This document shows, piece after piece, positions 26,643 through 35,820 of a stretch of 64,000 bases of DNA. Every line of letters starts with the position of its first letter. The stretch's first letter is position 1. A program made the position numbers and the translations under genes. Location of the stretch: assembly GCF_009696175.1 (NCBI RefSeq), contig NZ_VUMM01000007.1, positions 21,562-85,561 on the forward strand, given 5' to 3'. A model generated the notes under the pieces. That model saw only the letters and a program-made list of their open reading frames with translations, made no database searches and was not told where the DNA came from. The DNA comes from Floccifex porci. Lineage in GTDB: Bacteria; Bacillota_I; Bacilli_A; Erysipelotrichales; Erysipelotrichaceae.

Positions 26643-27598
26643 TTTACATGTACTTCCCCTGAAGATACTTTTCTTTCAATTCCATTTTCAACGATAACCA
26701 GTTCAAAATTTTCATCTATGTCTTTCGCATACACTTTGGAAAAACCAGATGGTCCTTGAATATAAACTTCCTGATTTAAGATCATACTGTGATCTTTATA
26801 CTTCTGGTAATATTCTTTTTTATCCCAATGATAATAATAATTCATAAAAGAATTGATAAAATACGCCACCAGTTTATTTTTTCCGTCTTCAATTTTGGAA
26901 TCGTAGATAGAACCTGCAATAGTTTCCAATTCTTTAGGAAAACCATTTTCAGGCATATAGACATTCATTCCAATGCCCATTACAACATAATCCATACATT
27001 TGTTTTCCATACTGATGGAAGCTTCCGTTAAGATTCCACATACTTTTTTCTGATTCACAAAGATATCATTGATCCATTTAATTTGTGGTTTTACATCTTT
27101 TACTTTTTCAATCGCATCACAACAAGCTACAGCTGCCATGGATGTAATATTCGTGGCTTCCATTGGTGTCTTATCATTGGGTCTTAAAAGAATAGATAAA
27201 TATACTCCACTTTCATTTGGTGAATAAAATGTATGCCCTGTTCTTCCTTTTCCTTTTGATTGAAAAGAACTCACAAGAATATATCCTTCTTTTTCATTCT
27301 GATTGGCTTTTTGAACCACCATTGTATTGGTAGATGTCACTTCTTTTTCATAATGGATATCACAATGTACCTGAATGTATTTTTCAATTCCTTCTTTTGA
27401 AACAATATCATTTTCTAAAGATAAAGAATATCCTTTATTGGGTACAGCCTGAATATCATATCCTTCTTTCTGTAAAGACTTCATTGTTTTCCAGACTGCA
27501 TTTCTGGAAATCTTTAATGCACTGGCAATGGCTTCGCCACTAAAAAATTGTCCACGATTCTGTTCTAATAAGGTGATAATTTTTTGTTTTGTTGTCAT
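26630..27598 (-). CDS. birA: BirA, biotin-protein ligase and biotin repressor
   Basis: Bifunctional type: N-terminal winged helix (about 1-65: KQKIITLLEQN, SGEAIASALKISRNAVWK) plus ligase domain with KGKGRTGHTF near 118-127 and the KWINDIFVNQKKVCGIL segment near 185-201. It attaches biotin to the carrier protein coded a few genes away and represses bioY. The ATG at 27598 is chosen because GGAGGA precedes it. An earlier in-frame start lies within the terminator of oadB. Length 322 aa is normal. Confidence 0.93.
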   Translation of the reverse strand: MTTKQKIITLLEQNRGQFFSGEAIASALKISRNAVWKTMKSLQKEGYDIQAVPNKGYSLSLENDIVSKEGIEKYIQVHCDIHYEKEVTSTNTMVVQKANQNEKEGYILVSSFQSKGKGRTGHTFYSPNESGVYLSILLRPNDKTPMEATNITSMAAVACCDAIEKVKDVKPQIKWINDIFVNQKKVCGILTEASISMENKCMDYVVMGIGMNVYMPENGFPKELETIAGSIYDSKIEDGKNKLVAYFINSFMNYYYHWDKKEYYQKYKDHSMILNQEVYIQGPSGFSKVYAKDIDENFELVIVENGIERKVSSGEVHVNVNL

Positions 27599-27605
27599 AA
27601 TCCTC

Positions 27606-27632
27606 CGAAAAAAACTCGGAATCCTCCGAGTT
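27606..27632 (-). terminator. Terminator after oadB
   Basis: Stem AACTCGGA/TCCGAGTT with loop and a seven-T run on the minus strand, between oadB and birA. Confidence 0.85.
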
Positions 27633-28784
27633 TTACATACCAAATATTTTCAACATGAAACCAGCGGCAACGGCTGAACCAATAACACCCGCTACATTTG
27701 GTCCCATTGCGTGCATCAGTAAGAAGTTTTTTGGATTGGCTTTCTGCCCTTCTACCTGTGATACACGAGCAGCCATAGGCACAGCCGAAACCCCAGCGGA
27801 ACCAATCAATGGATTGATCTTTCCACCACTTAATTTGCACATAATTTTACCAAATACCAAACCACCGATTGTACTTAACATAAATGCTAACAATCCCAAC
27901 CCAATGATCATTAATGTTTCTACGGATAAGAAAGTTGCAGCATTGGCTTTACATCCAACAGACAATCCTAATGCGATGGTAACAATATTTGTTAAAGCAT
28001 TTTGAGCTGTATCACTTAAACGATCCGTTACTCCACATTCTCTGAATAAGTTTCCTAACATCAGCATACCAATTAATGGAGCTGTATCCGGAATCAATAG
28101 TACAACAAAAATCATAACGGCAATTGGGAAAATAATTTTTTCCGTTTTAGAAACCGTTCTCATCTGTTTCATTTCAATTTTACGTTCTTTTTCTGTTGTG
28201 ATTAATTTCATTAGTGGCGGTTGAATCATAGGAATCAATGCCATATAAGAATAAGCCGCAATGGCAATAGCAGGAAGATAGTCTTCTGCTAAACGAGAAG
28301 CAACCAGAATAGCAGTCGGTCCATCAGCTCCACCAATTACCCCAATGGCAGCTGCCACTCTAGGATCAAATCCTAAAGCAAGTGCCAGTAAGAATGCTGT
28401 AAAGATACCAAATTGAGCTGCAGCTCCCAACAATAAGGATGATGGACGTGAAATCAATGGTCCAAAATCAGTCATGGCTCCAATCCCCATAAAGATAATA
28501 GATGGGTAAATGGCATGCTGTACCCCTTGGTATACGACCCACATAAATCCAGGGCTGGATCCATCTGTCGGTGGATTCAAAATTCCTGTTCCTGGAAAGT
28601 TACAGAATAAGATACCAATTGCGATTGGAATCAATAAAAGTGGTTCATATTTTTTCTTGATTCCCATGTACAATAACACACACGCAATTAAAATCATGAT
28701 CAATTGTCTTGGATCTGAGAAAAGACCGGCAAATCCACTGGATCCAAGAATTTTAGATAAAATCCCGAAAAATGATATATCCAT
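27633..28784 (-). CDS. oadB: Na+-pumping decarboxylase beta subunit
   Basis: 383 aa very hydrophobic protein of the OadB/GcdB/MmdB family, which decarboxylates carboxybiotin and exports Na+. Seen: [15 protein letters not shown] near 150, [16 protein letters not shown] near 178 and the [18 protein letters not shown] region near 325. It is the last gene of a four-gene set with the carboxyltransferase, gamma subunit and biotin carrier. The oxaloacetate specificity is set by the alpha subunit. Confidence 0.93.
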   Translation of the reverse strand: MDISFFGILSKILGSSGFAGLFSDPRQLIMILIACVLLYMGIKKKYEPLLLIPIAIGILFCNFPGTGILNPPTDGSSPGFMWVVYQGVQHAIYPSIIFMGIGAMTDFGPLISRPSSLLLGAAAQFGIFTAFLLALALGFDPRVAAAIGVIGGADGPTAILVASRLAEDYLPAIAIAAYSYMALIPMIQPPLMKLITTEKERKIEMKQMRTVSKTEKIIFPIAVMIFVVLLIPDTAPLIGMLMLGNLFRECGVTDRLSDTAQNALTNIVTIALGLSVGCKANAATFLSVETLMIIGLGLLAFMLSTIGGLVFGKIMCKLSGGKINPLIGSAGVSAVPMAARVSQVEGQKANPKNFLLMHAMGPNVAGVIGSAVAAGFMLKIFGM

Positions 28785-28794
28785 AGTCTCACCT

Positions 28795-29178
28795 CTATTG
28801 TAACGTTGCTAAAACAGCATCTGTCTGTACAGAAGCACCTTTAGAAACAACAACAGAAGTAATAGTCCCATCTTTAGGCGCTACAATTTCATTTTCCATT
28901 TTCATGGCTTCCAATACAAATAAAATATCTCCGGCTTTTACTTTTTGTCCATTTGATACATTTACCTGTAAAATTGTACCTGGCATTGGTGCTTTAACAG
29001 GTTCGCCATCACCAGAGGCTGCTGGAGCTGCTGGCTGTTGTGCTGGAGCCTGCTGTACAGGAGCAGGTTGTACAGGAGCTGGCTGATCTTTTACCAGACC
29101 CATAAAACTTGCAGTGGCTTGCCCTTTTTCTACTTCTACTTCATATTTTTTTCCATTCAACGTAATGACATATTTCAT
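28795..29178 (-). CDS. Biotin carboxyl carrier protein of the decarboxylase
   Basis: 127 aa. An N-terminal small domain is followed by an Ala/Pro/Gln hinge (about 33-55) and a biotinyl domain with [18 protein letters not shown]. The biotin is attached at Lys93 in EAMKMEN. It ferries the carboxyl group between OadA and OadB. The separate carrier gene contrasts with enterobacterial OadA, where the domain is fused to the alpha subunit. Confidence 0.93.
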   Translation of the reverse strand: MKYVITLNGKKYEVEVEKGQATASFMGLVKDQPAPVQPAPVQQAPAQQPAAPAASGDGEPVKAPMPGTILQVNVSNGQKVKAGDILFVLEAMKMENEIVAPKDGTITSVVVSKGASVQTDAVLATLQ

Positions 29179-29179
29179 G

Positions 29180-29509
29180 CTAGTTATCCTCCAATAATCG
29201 AATCTTCTTAAAAATCAGGTTTTCCAGTGGAATCTGAGTTTCATCACTGATGATGGCCATAATACAGGCAGCAGTTTTTTCATCAACATCAATTAATTGA
29301 ATTTCCCCAGTATATTCAATATTTGTTTTCTTTTCGACTGGTTTTTCTTCTACTTTAACAGGTTCTTCCACTTTTTTAGGTGTCATCATTTCAACCAGTT
29401 TACTTAATACATTAATAATAAGCATTAAGATAGCCAGCATAATGAAGACAGTTGTAAATCCATAGAGTGCAATTTTTAAACCCTGAGTCACTGTCAATGA
29501 TTCAATCAT
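29180..29509 (-). CDS. oadG: Decarboxylase gamma (OadG-like) subunit
   Basis: 109 aa. One N-terminal membrane helix (about 10-36) is followed by a charged linker rich in Lys, Glu, Val and Pro (45-68) and a small C-terminal domain with [11 protein letters not shown]. This is the usual form of the gamma/delta subunit that holds the membrane and soluble parts together. Two bases separate it from oadA and one from the carrier gene. Confidence 0.85.
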   Translation of the reverse strand: MIESLTVTQGLKIALYGFTTVFIMLAILMLIINVLSKLVEMMTPKKVEEPVKVEEKPVEKKTNIEYTGEIQLIDVDEKTAACIMAIISDETQIPLENLIFKKIRLLEDN

Positions 29510-29511
29510 AG

Positions 29512-30894
29512 TTATTCAACCTCTCTAATTGTATATTTCGCAACTAAAGCTTTCTTTTCTTCTCTTTCTTTAAAGAATTTTTCTGCAATCTGAGGGAATA
29601 AAACATAACTTAATACGGTTTCTTCATTTTTCGCATACGCTCCTAGTCGACTAACCGCTTCTGACATTTCATTTTTGATCGTATCTGCATAACGACCTTC
29701 AATTGGTTTTTCACCATTTAAAGCTTTTTCCTGTAATTCTTTATTGATTTCACCTGGAGCTTTTCCATATTCTCCACGTAAATACGCTTTTACTTCTTTA
29801 GAAATATAATTGTATCTACCACCATATAATACGTTCATTACCGCTTGTACACCTACCATTTGTGACATAGGTGTTACCAGAGGTGGATATCCTAAGTCTT
29901 TACGAACATTTGGTGTTTCTTCCAGTACTTCATCTAAACGATCCAATGCATTCTGAGCTGTTAACTGAGCAATTAAATTGGATAACATTCCCCCAGGAAT
30001 CTGATAATTTAATGCATCAATATTTGTACCCATTACTTTTGGATTCAACATTCCTTCATCTAAGAATTTCTGTTTTACAGGAACAAAATGGTCGTTGATC
30101 AATTTTAACTTATCAAAATCCAATCCAGTATCGTAACCCATTTCATTTAAAGCATATACAGTGGATTCTGTTGCTGGCTGACTTGTTCCCCCACTTAAGC
30201 AGGAAATAGCAGTATCAATGACATCTACACCGGCTTCAACTGCTTTTAAATAAGTCATCTGTCCCAAACCTGTTGTAGAATGTGTATGCAGTACAATAGG
30301 AATGCTTACATTTTTCTTTAAAGCACTGACTAAATCATAAGCTACCTGTGGAGTCATGATCCCAGCCATATCTTTAATACAGATAGAATGACATCCCATT
30401 TCTTCCAGCTGTTTTCCTAAATTCACAAACATTTCCAGTGTATGAATTGGACTTGTTGTATAACAGATGGTACCTTGTGCATGCCCACCTGCTTTGATGC
30501 ATTCATCAACCGCTACACGAATGTTTGTATAGTCATTTAACGCATCAAAAATACGAATAATATCAATTCCATTTTTAATCGAATCACGAACAAAAGCTCT
30601 TACCGTTGCATCGGAATAATGGTGATATCCTAAAATATTCTGTCCACGCAATAACATCTGCAATTTTGTATTTTTTACTTTTGAACGAATAAAACGTAAT
30701 CTTTCCCATGGATCTTCATCCAGGTAACGAAGACAAGAATCAAATGTTGCACCACCCCAGCATTCTAATGAATGATAACCGGCTTGATCCATCGTTTCTA
30801 AAATATCTTCAAAATCAGAACGTGGCATACGTGTTGCAATCAAAGATTGTTGTGCATCTCGTAAAACAGTTTCCGTAATCTTTATTTGTTTCAT
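29512..30894 (-). CDS. oadA: Oxaloacetate decarboxylase alpha subunit (carboxyltransferase)
   Basis: 460 aa carboxyltransferase with the pyruvate carboxylase-like TIM barrel: ITETVLRDAQQSLIATRM, the GGATFDSCLRYL segment near 45, RGQNILGY near 87, ICIKDMAGIM with the key lysine near 172, and the metal-binding HTHSTTG near 205. It moves CO2 from oxaloacetate to the biotin carrier. The biotinyl domain is absent here and coded separately. The ATG at 30894 is preferred over the GTG at 30903 for ribosome-site spacing. The complex couples decarboxylation to Na+ export, typical of fermentative gut bacteria. Confidence 0.92.
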   Translation of the reverse strand: MKQIKITETVLRDAQQSLIATRMPRSDFEDILETMDQAGYHSLECWGGATFDSCLRYLDEDPWERLRFIRSKVKNTKLQMLLRGQNILGYHHYSDATVRAFVRDSIKNGIDIIRIFDALNDYTNIRVAVDECIKAGGHAQGTICYTTSPIHTLEMFVNLGKQLEEMGCHSICIKDMAGIMTPQVAYDLVSALKKNVSIPIVLHTHSTTGLGQMTYLKAVEAGVDVIDTAISCLSGGTSQPATESTVYALNEMGYDTGLDFDKLKLINDHFVPVKQKFLDEGMLNPKVMGTNIDALNYQIPGGMLSNLIAQLTAQNALDRLDEVLEETPNVRKDLGYPPLVTPMSQMVGVQAVMNVLYGGRYNYISKEVKAYLRGEYGKAPGEINKELQEKALNGEKPIEGRYADTIKNEMSEAVSRLGAYAKNEETVLSYVLFPQIAEKFFKEREEKKALVAKYTIREVE

Positions 30895-31036
30895 AATTTC
30901 CACTCTTTCTATTTTTTAAAACAAATTTCAGATAGATAACTATCCGCTATGCCATACACATTATCACATTTTTATTACATTTTTAAGTCTTTTTTCACCT
31001 TTTTTATCAAAATAATTTTTTTGTTATTTTGGTAAA

Positions 31037-31056
31037 TTTTGTAAGTGCTTACAAAA
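31037..31056. promoter_or_regulatory. cre-like palindrome upstream of oadA
   Basis: A 9-2-9 inverted repeat whose core TGTAAGTGCTTACA matches the CcpA cre pattern except for TG in place of the central CG. It lies about 140 bases before oadA and partly abuts the terminator of the next gene. Control of the oad operon by carbon source is inferred. Confidence 0.5.
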
Positions 31057-31082
31057 AAGTAGAGTTTTTACACTCTACTTTT
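31051..31082 (-). terminator. Terminator after the PEP-binding protein gene
   Basis: Stem AAGTAGAG/CTCTACTT with an 8-base loop and a T run on the minus strand; it begins in the last codons of the gene. Confidence 0.85.
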
Positions 31083-33627
31083 TTATACCCGAAATAACTT
31101 TTCTTTTAAAAGGATCGTAAGCTAAAATCATATTTTCACAACGATAGACAGAAAGGATTTTCTTCAGTTCTGCATCAATAAATTGACTGGAAATGTCCTT
31201 GCACTCTTTTAAAATTTCTTTATTAAACTGTATAGTATGACTGTTTTCCATACAGGCAATGTATAAAATCTGAGCCTCTACCAGATCCTGAAACATATGA
31301 GAACCAAAAGACAATTCTGGCATATACCCCACTTTACTGTAGGCTACTTCCATTATGGCATTGAATTCACTGATTTCGGCAAATGAAACAGGAAGTCCTA
31401 ATTCCGGAGAAGACGTACCAATGCGTCCTGGTGTAATCAGAATCAGATGAAGCCCTTTATCTTTAAAATACTGATTGATTTTACCAACAGCTCTGGCAAC
31501 ATTGGGTTTCTTGACATATTCCAGTGAATAATATTCATAAGGGTCTATATAGACAATAATATCAATATCTATATTTACTGAATTCCCCATAACATTCTTA
31601 TCAATTTCAAAGAATATATCTTCATTTGGTAAATCCGGTAAAGAAACATTCTTTTTCTGTAGGGCCTGTAATGGACGACATTGCAGTAAATTTATATAAA
31701 ATTCCCCCGTTTGAGAAACATTGACCGTATATTCAATATCCACTGGTGTTCCATATTCTTTCTGCAGCGTCTGAAGGATGGTGTGCATAGTCTCAATAAA
31801 TTCTTTATTTTCAACCAGTTTCTGACAATCCGCAAATAAAACTTCACGATACATACCTCGATCTCTAAAATTCCATTCGGCATCGGTATCATGAGAAAAC
31901 AATAACTGTTTATGCCATGGCAGGATTTCTGGAAGAATGGTTTCGATGCGCTTACTGACGACATCAAAACTGTCAAAGGACAATACATCCATTTTTCTTT
32001 GGGAATAACGATGCCGGCTGCTGCTGGAAGTATACATCGATAAAGAAGGTTTATCCAGATTCACCAGTCTTGGATAGTCTCCTGGTGTTCGATCCACAGC
32101 ACGTGTACCAAGACCTGCCACTAAACGCAACATTCCGGCATTGGGATCCAGTTCATCCGACCATGGATAACTGTTATACGAATAACCAACTCCAGCAGCC
32201 ATCGGAAAATAATAGTTTCCTAAATGAGACCCGGATACTCTTTGAATCAGTAAAGCCATCTGCTCATCGCTATCCAATAGATTTCTTCTTCGTCTATATT
32301 CTAAAGCACTGCTGGACATAGTGGATGCATAGACGATACGAATGGCTTTTTCAAATGTTAATAACCGATCTTCCAATGTATCTCCACTGACACAGAATAC
32401 CGATTCATATTTCCCCGCAAAAGCATTGCCAAAACCATCTTCCAGAAAAGAACTGCTTCGTACAATGATCGGACATGTACCATAATAATCTATTAATCGT
32501 TTAAACTGCTGACGAATAAAGACTGGAAAACTTCCCGACAAAAGACGGTCCTGTATTTCTTTTGCCAGTTCCATATTTTCAGGATCGGCTTTGTGCTGGA
32601 TCCATAAATTCCAGAATCCATTATGAATAATATATGTATAAAAAATATCGGATCCTACATAATAAGAATCATGCGGTTCTAAATGTTTTGCCACTTCTTC
32701 ACAATTATTGATGATAATTTTTGTAGCTACTAACATCCCACACGCTTTCCCACCAATTTTTCCTGTTCCGATCATTCTAGAATGAAGCTGAATAAAATCT
32801 CGATTTTTAAAATTTTTAATGATCAGTTTTTTCATTCTTTCATCATCGCTCATCAGCATAGAACACATTTTTTCTTTATCTTCAGGAACCAGCTCTTTTC
32901 TTGAATAATTCAGCTGCATCAAAGAAAAAAAGCGATCCCAGGAATCCTGCAGCTGTTCTGCAGGTCCAGATTGTTCCACGGCTGCATAATATTTTGCCAG
33001 AGAGGTCGAATATGTCAAAGGATGAAAACTCAGATCTTCATCAATGCGATGGGTCAAAAACATTTGGGCATTGTATCGATTCTCTACTTTTAATGGCGTT
33101 AAATAATAGTGGTTATCTGCATAAAAAACATCTAAAAAAATCTGTGTACTTTCTCGTATCTGATTGATACAGTCATACGAATGTGCCCCTCTTCGTAAAG
33201 GAATTAAAGTAATCCCCTGAACTCGAGTAAAAATCGGACAAGATACATTAATAAAATTCTGCAGCATTAAATCTGTATTCCAGTAATCACTTAATATCGA
33301 AATATTATCAAATATAAATAAGGAACCTTTTTTCGCTTCTGTGGCAATTTTATAAATCTGAACCGAAAAAGATTCAAATCCTTCATTTGGATCCAATTGA
33401 TGCACAAACACATTTCCTAAATTTTTTAACATCGGTTTGTGCTCTCCAAATCGAATATAATGAATGTCTCTTTGATCTTCAATTGCCTGAATCACAAATT
33501 GTTTTGCGAAAAAACGAAAATATTCAAGATTTAATACACGAAAGACAATATTATCTCCTTTTCTTACATAATCCAGTTTCTGATCCAAACCTTTAAAACC
33601 AGAAGAAACATATAAATTTTCAAGCAT
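31075..33627 (-). CDS. PEP/pyruvate-binding (PPDK N-domain) protein with N-terminal RecA/KaiC-like region
   Basis: 850 aa, no relation to a full PEP synthase: the swivelling His domain and the PEP-binding TIM barrel are missing. Residues 1-210 look like a RecA/KaiC fold (GLDQKLDYVRKGDNIVFRV at the P-loop position, then SLFIFDNISILSDYW as Walker B), but the GKT loop is lost. Residues about 290-690 match the PPDK/PpsA ATP-grasp domain: TGKIGGKACGMLVA, then PIIVRSSSFLEDGFGNAFAGKYESV, ending EFYINLLQCRPLQ. The last 150 residues are unassigned. The role is unknown; an ATP-dependent phosphotransfer or a sensor is possible. Confidence 0.75.
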   Translation of the reverse strand: MLENLYVSSGFKGLDQKLDYVRKGDNIVFRVLNLEYFRFFAKQFVIQAIEDQRDIHYIRFGEHKPMLKNLGNVFVHQLDPNEGFESFSVQIYKIATEAKKGSLFIFDNISILSDYWNTDLMLQNFINVSCPIFTRVQGITLIPLRRGAHSYDCINQIRESTQIFLDVFYADNHYYLTPLKVENRYNAQMFLTHRIDEDLSFHPLTYSTSLAKYYAAVEQSGPAEQLQDSWDRFFSLMQLNYSRKELVPEDKEKMCSMLMSDDERMKKLIIKNFKNRDFIQLHSRMIGTGKIGGKACGMLVATKIIINNCEEVAKHLEPHDSYYVGSDIFYTYIIHNGFWNLWIQHKADPENMELAKEIQDRLLSGSFPVFIRQQFKRLIDYYGTCPIIVRSSSFLEDGFGNAFAGKYESVFCVSGDTLEDRLLTFEKAIRIVYASTMSSSALEYRRRRNLLDSDEQMALLIQRVSGSHLGNYYFPMAAGVGYSYNSYPWSDELDPNAGMLRLVAGLGTRAVDRTPGDYPRLVNLDKPSLSMYTSSSSRHRYSQRKMDVLSFDSFDVVSKRIETILPEILPWHKQLLFSHDTDAEWNFRDRGMYREVLFADCQKLVENKEFIETMHTILQTLQKEYGTPVDIEYTVNVSQTGEFYINLLQCRPLQALQKKNVSLPDLPNEDIFFEIDKNVMGNSVNIDIDIIVYIDPYEYYSLEYVKKPNVARAVGKINQYFKDKGLHLILITPGRIGTSSPELGLPVSFAEISEFNAIMEVAYSKVGYMPELSFGSHMFQDLVEAQILYIACMENSHTIQFNKEILKECKDISSQFIDAELKKILSVYRCENMILAYDPFKRKVISGIKK

Positions 33628-33636
33628 AATTTTCTC

Positions 33637-34269
33637 CTATAAATAATCCAGTAATTCCATTAAATCGGATATGACCACTTTATTTTTCTTTTTTAATACT
33701 TCTTCACTTTGATGTCCATTTGAAAATAGAATACAATACACATTCATCGCATCCGCTGTATCTTTATCATGATCGGTATCGCCTATAAAAAGACATTCTT
33801 CTGGATCTAAATTTCTTTTTTGAATCCACTGTTTTCCATATTCCACTTTACTGATAGCATGAATGGTATGAGTGCCAATGATATCCGAAAAAAAAGGAGC
33901 AATTCCATAATACTGAACCTGTTCGATTAAATTCTTATAATGAGAAGCGGATAAAATGGAACAGTTAATCTGTCTTTCTTTTAATTCCTTTAACAATTCA
34001 ACGGTATGATGCATTAAATGACATTCTTTATATCTTTTTGAATAGATCTTTGTGAATTGTGTAGAAATGTCTTCAAAAGAATGATTTTTAAAATCAAATC
34101 CAATTTTTTCATAATAATGAATCACAGGAAAACAGAAACAATTTCTATATTCTTTTAGATCAATCTGTCTTAATCCTCTTTCTAAAAATAAATCATTTTC
34201 AATTTCTAAAGACAATTGTGTATCATCAATTAAAGTGCCATTCCAATCAAATATTATATTTTTTATCAT
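33637..34269 (-). CDS. HAD hydrolase (phosphoglycolate phosphatase-like)
   Basis: 210 aa. Motif I IFDWNGTLIDDT, motif II SILSASHY, motif III lysine before FIGDTDHDKDTA. The small helical cap places it in subfamily I with PGP/Gph-type phosphatases; the substrate is unknown. It precedes the PEP-binding protein on the same strand (9-base gap from its stop to the next start), so the two are likely cotranscribed. Confidence 0.8.
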   Translation of the reverse strand: MIKNIIFDWNGTLIDDTQLSLEIENDLFLERGLRQIDLKEYRNCFCFPVIHYYEKIGFDFKNHSFEDISTQFTKIYSKRYKECHLMHHTVELLKELKERQINCSILSASHYKNLIEQVQYYGIAPFFSDIIGTHTIHAISKVEYGKQWIQKRNLDPEECLFIGDTDHDKDTADAMNVYCILFSNGHQSEEVLKKKNKVVISDLMELLDYL

Positions 34270-34282
34270 ACTTCCATTGTAT

Positions 34283-34307
34283 CAAAAAAAAGCGACAGAG
34301 TCGCTTT
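34283..34307 (-). terminator. Terminator after the acidic coiled-coil gene
   Basis: Stem AAAGCGAC/GTCGCTTT with a 3-base loop and following T run on the minus strand; the stem includes the stop codon. Confidence 0.8.
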
Positions 34308-34773
34308 ATTCTTTATCTTCTTTTATGATCTTACGAAGATTATTAAAAATCACATCATGCAGTTTATCGGAAACATCTTCTGCTTTATCAATGGTTTTCT
34401 TTAATGTTTCACTCTGTCTGAAATCATCAATTTTTTTAGAAGATTTATCGATAAAAGACTGAATCGATTCATTATTTTTAATCGATTCTGCACTGGAAGA
34501 CACAAAAGAATTAATTTTTTCATTTGAAGAAATTGCTTCTTTAACATTGGATAAAACCTGAATGGATTGTTCTTTTGCCTTATTCAAAATATCCTGAATC
34601 GTATCTGGATCGGTATAATCCTTTATTTTTTCTTTTGCTTCCTGATAGATCTGTTCAATGCGATCCTTAGAAGTATCAAAAATATCCTCCTGTTCTTCTG
34701 TTTCCATGATATCTTCTTCCTCTTCATTTACAGGAATATCAGGAATTTTAAATTCTTCATTATTTTCTGACAT
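34306..34773 (-). CDS. Hypothetical acidic coiled-coil protein
   Basis: 155 aa from the ATG at 34773 (GGAGG 8-9 bases upstream). The first 40 residues are very acidic. The rest is helical with repeated SIKNNESIQSFIDKSSKKID-like heptads and no membrane helix. No family recognised. It follows the GT51 transglycosylase by 14 bases and may assist it, but that is only an inference from position. Confidence 0.6.
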   Translation of the reverse strand: MSENNEEFKIPDIPVNEEEEDIMETEEQEDIFDTSKDRIEQIYQEAKEKIKDYTDPDTIQDILNKAKEQSIQVLSNVKEAISSNEKINSFVSSSAESIKNNESIQSFIDKSSKKIDDFRQSETLKKTIDKAEDVSDKLHDVIFNNLRKIIKEDKE

Positions 34774-34787
34774 AGTCTTTTCCTCCT

Positions 34788-35489
34788 TTAATATATAGAA
34801 CCATTCCATATGGTTTCTATTTCATCTTTAGTGATATATCCACAATCTTCCATACAGACCAGAACATTATACTGTCTTTGTTTGGCATTCTGGTAATGAT
34901 CGGATAACTGATAATACCCTGGCAAATTGGGAATGCCTGCTAAAATTGTACTTTGTTCCATACTTAGCTGATAAGGAAGTACATTAAAATAATTGGTTGC
35001 AGCTTCATAAATACCCTGATTGTTGTCTCCATAATTAATTATATTCACATATACCGCAAAAATCTCCTCTTTTGTATAATTTTTTTCCAGTTCCCAGGCC
35101 ATCCACATCTGACATCCTTTGGTCAACAGACTGGATTCATACATATGATATAAATTCTTTGCGGTCTGCTGGGTAATTGTAGATCCTCCACTTTTCAAAA
35201 AATCATCGTCTACCTGTGAAACAATGGCTCTTAAAACACCGATAAAATCCACTCCTCCATGAATATAATAGCGTCGATCTTCAATGGCAATGGTTGCTTT
35301 TACTAAAGAATCAGGTAAAGCATCGAAAGGAACAAAGTTTTCTTTATGCATCGTTTCCTCCATTAACGTTACAATAGAAGTCTGATTCTGATAGGTTTCA
35401 TACATTTGATAACATTTATACATATAACCACTTATTGTTAAAGCAATCACAATTGTAATCAAAAGGATCACATTTCGTATCTTCTTCAT
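34788..35489 (-). CDS. Monofunctional peptidoglycan glycosyltransferase (GT51)
   Basis: 233 aa. A signal-anchor helix (about 5-25) precedes a GT51 domain: catalytic Glu70 in IAIEDRRYYIHGGVD, then GGSTITQQTAKNLY near 108, WELEKNYTKEEIF near 138 and INYGDNNQGIYEAA near 155. It polymerises lipid II into glycan strands outside the membrane. There is no transpeptidase domain, so it is the MtgA/SgtB-like type; the domain is somewhat short at the C-terminus. Confidence 0.88.
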   Translation of the reverse strand: MKKIRNVILLITIVIALTISGYMYKCYQMYETYQNQTSIVTLMEETMHKENFVPFDALPDSLVKATIAIEDRRYYIHGGVDFIGVLRAIVSQVDDDFLKSGGSTITQQTAKNLYHMYESSLLTKGCQMWMAWELEKNYTKEEIFAVYVNIINYGDNNQGIYEAATNYFNVLPYQLSMEQSTILAGIPNLPGYYQLSDHYQNAKQRQYNVLVCMEDCGYITKDEIETIWNGSIY

Positions 35490-35510
35490 ACTTTAAGTAT
35501 ACCTAAAAAC

Positions 35511-35538
35511 AAAAAAGAGTTCCATTGGAAACTCTTTT
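35511..35538 (-). terminator. Terminator after yneF
   Basis: Imperfect stem AAAGAGTTTCC/GGAACTCTTT with T run on the minus strand. Confidence 0.75.
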
Positions 35539-35542
35539 GACA

Positions 35543-35758
35543 TTATCGATTCTGATTAACACTTTTCATGATTTGACGAATCTGTGCTTCAGAAGGTTTT
35601 CTTCCCATCTGTAAAAACATAGCACGAATCATCTTTTCGTTAATAGGTGGATTTTCTTTCAATTGTTTTTCAAATTTTTTCTTTGTGAAATAAAATCCTA
35701 GAAGTCCTCCAATAATTGCACCCACCAATGTGTACATTATTGATGATAAAATATCCAT
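35543..35758 (-). CDS. yneF: YneF family protein (UPF0154)
   Basis: 71 aa. One N-terminal membrane helix with GAIIGGLLGFYFTKKKFEKQL, then NPPINEKMIRAMFLQMGRKPSEAQIRQIMK, the family signature. YneF is widely conserved in low-GC Gram-positives, function unknown. It lies alone between parC and the GT51 gene with its own terminator. Confidence 0.92.
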   Translation of the reverse strand: MDILSSIMYTLVGAIIGGLLGFYFTKKKFEKQLKENPPINEKMIRAMFLQMGRKPSEAQIRQIMKSVNQNR

Positions 35759-35820
35759 ATAATCAACCTCACTATCTATTTGCTATTCTACTATTTTTTA
35801 TACAATTTTACAACTACATT

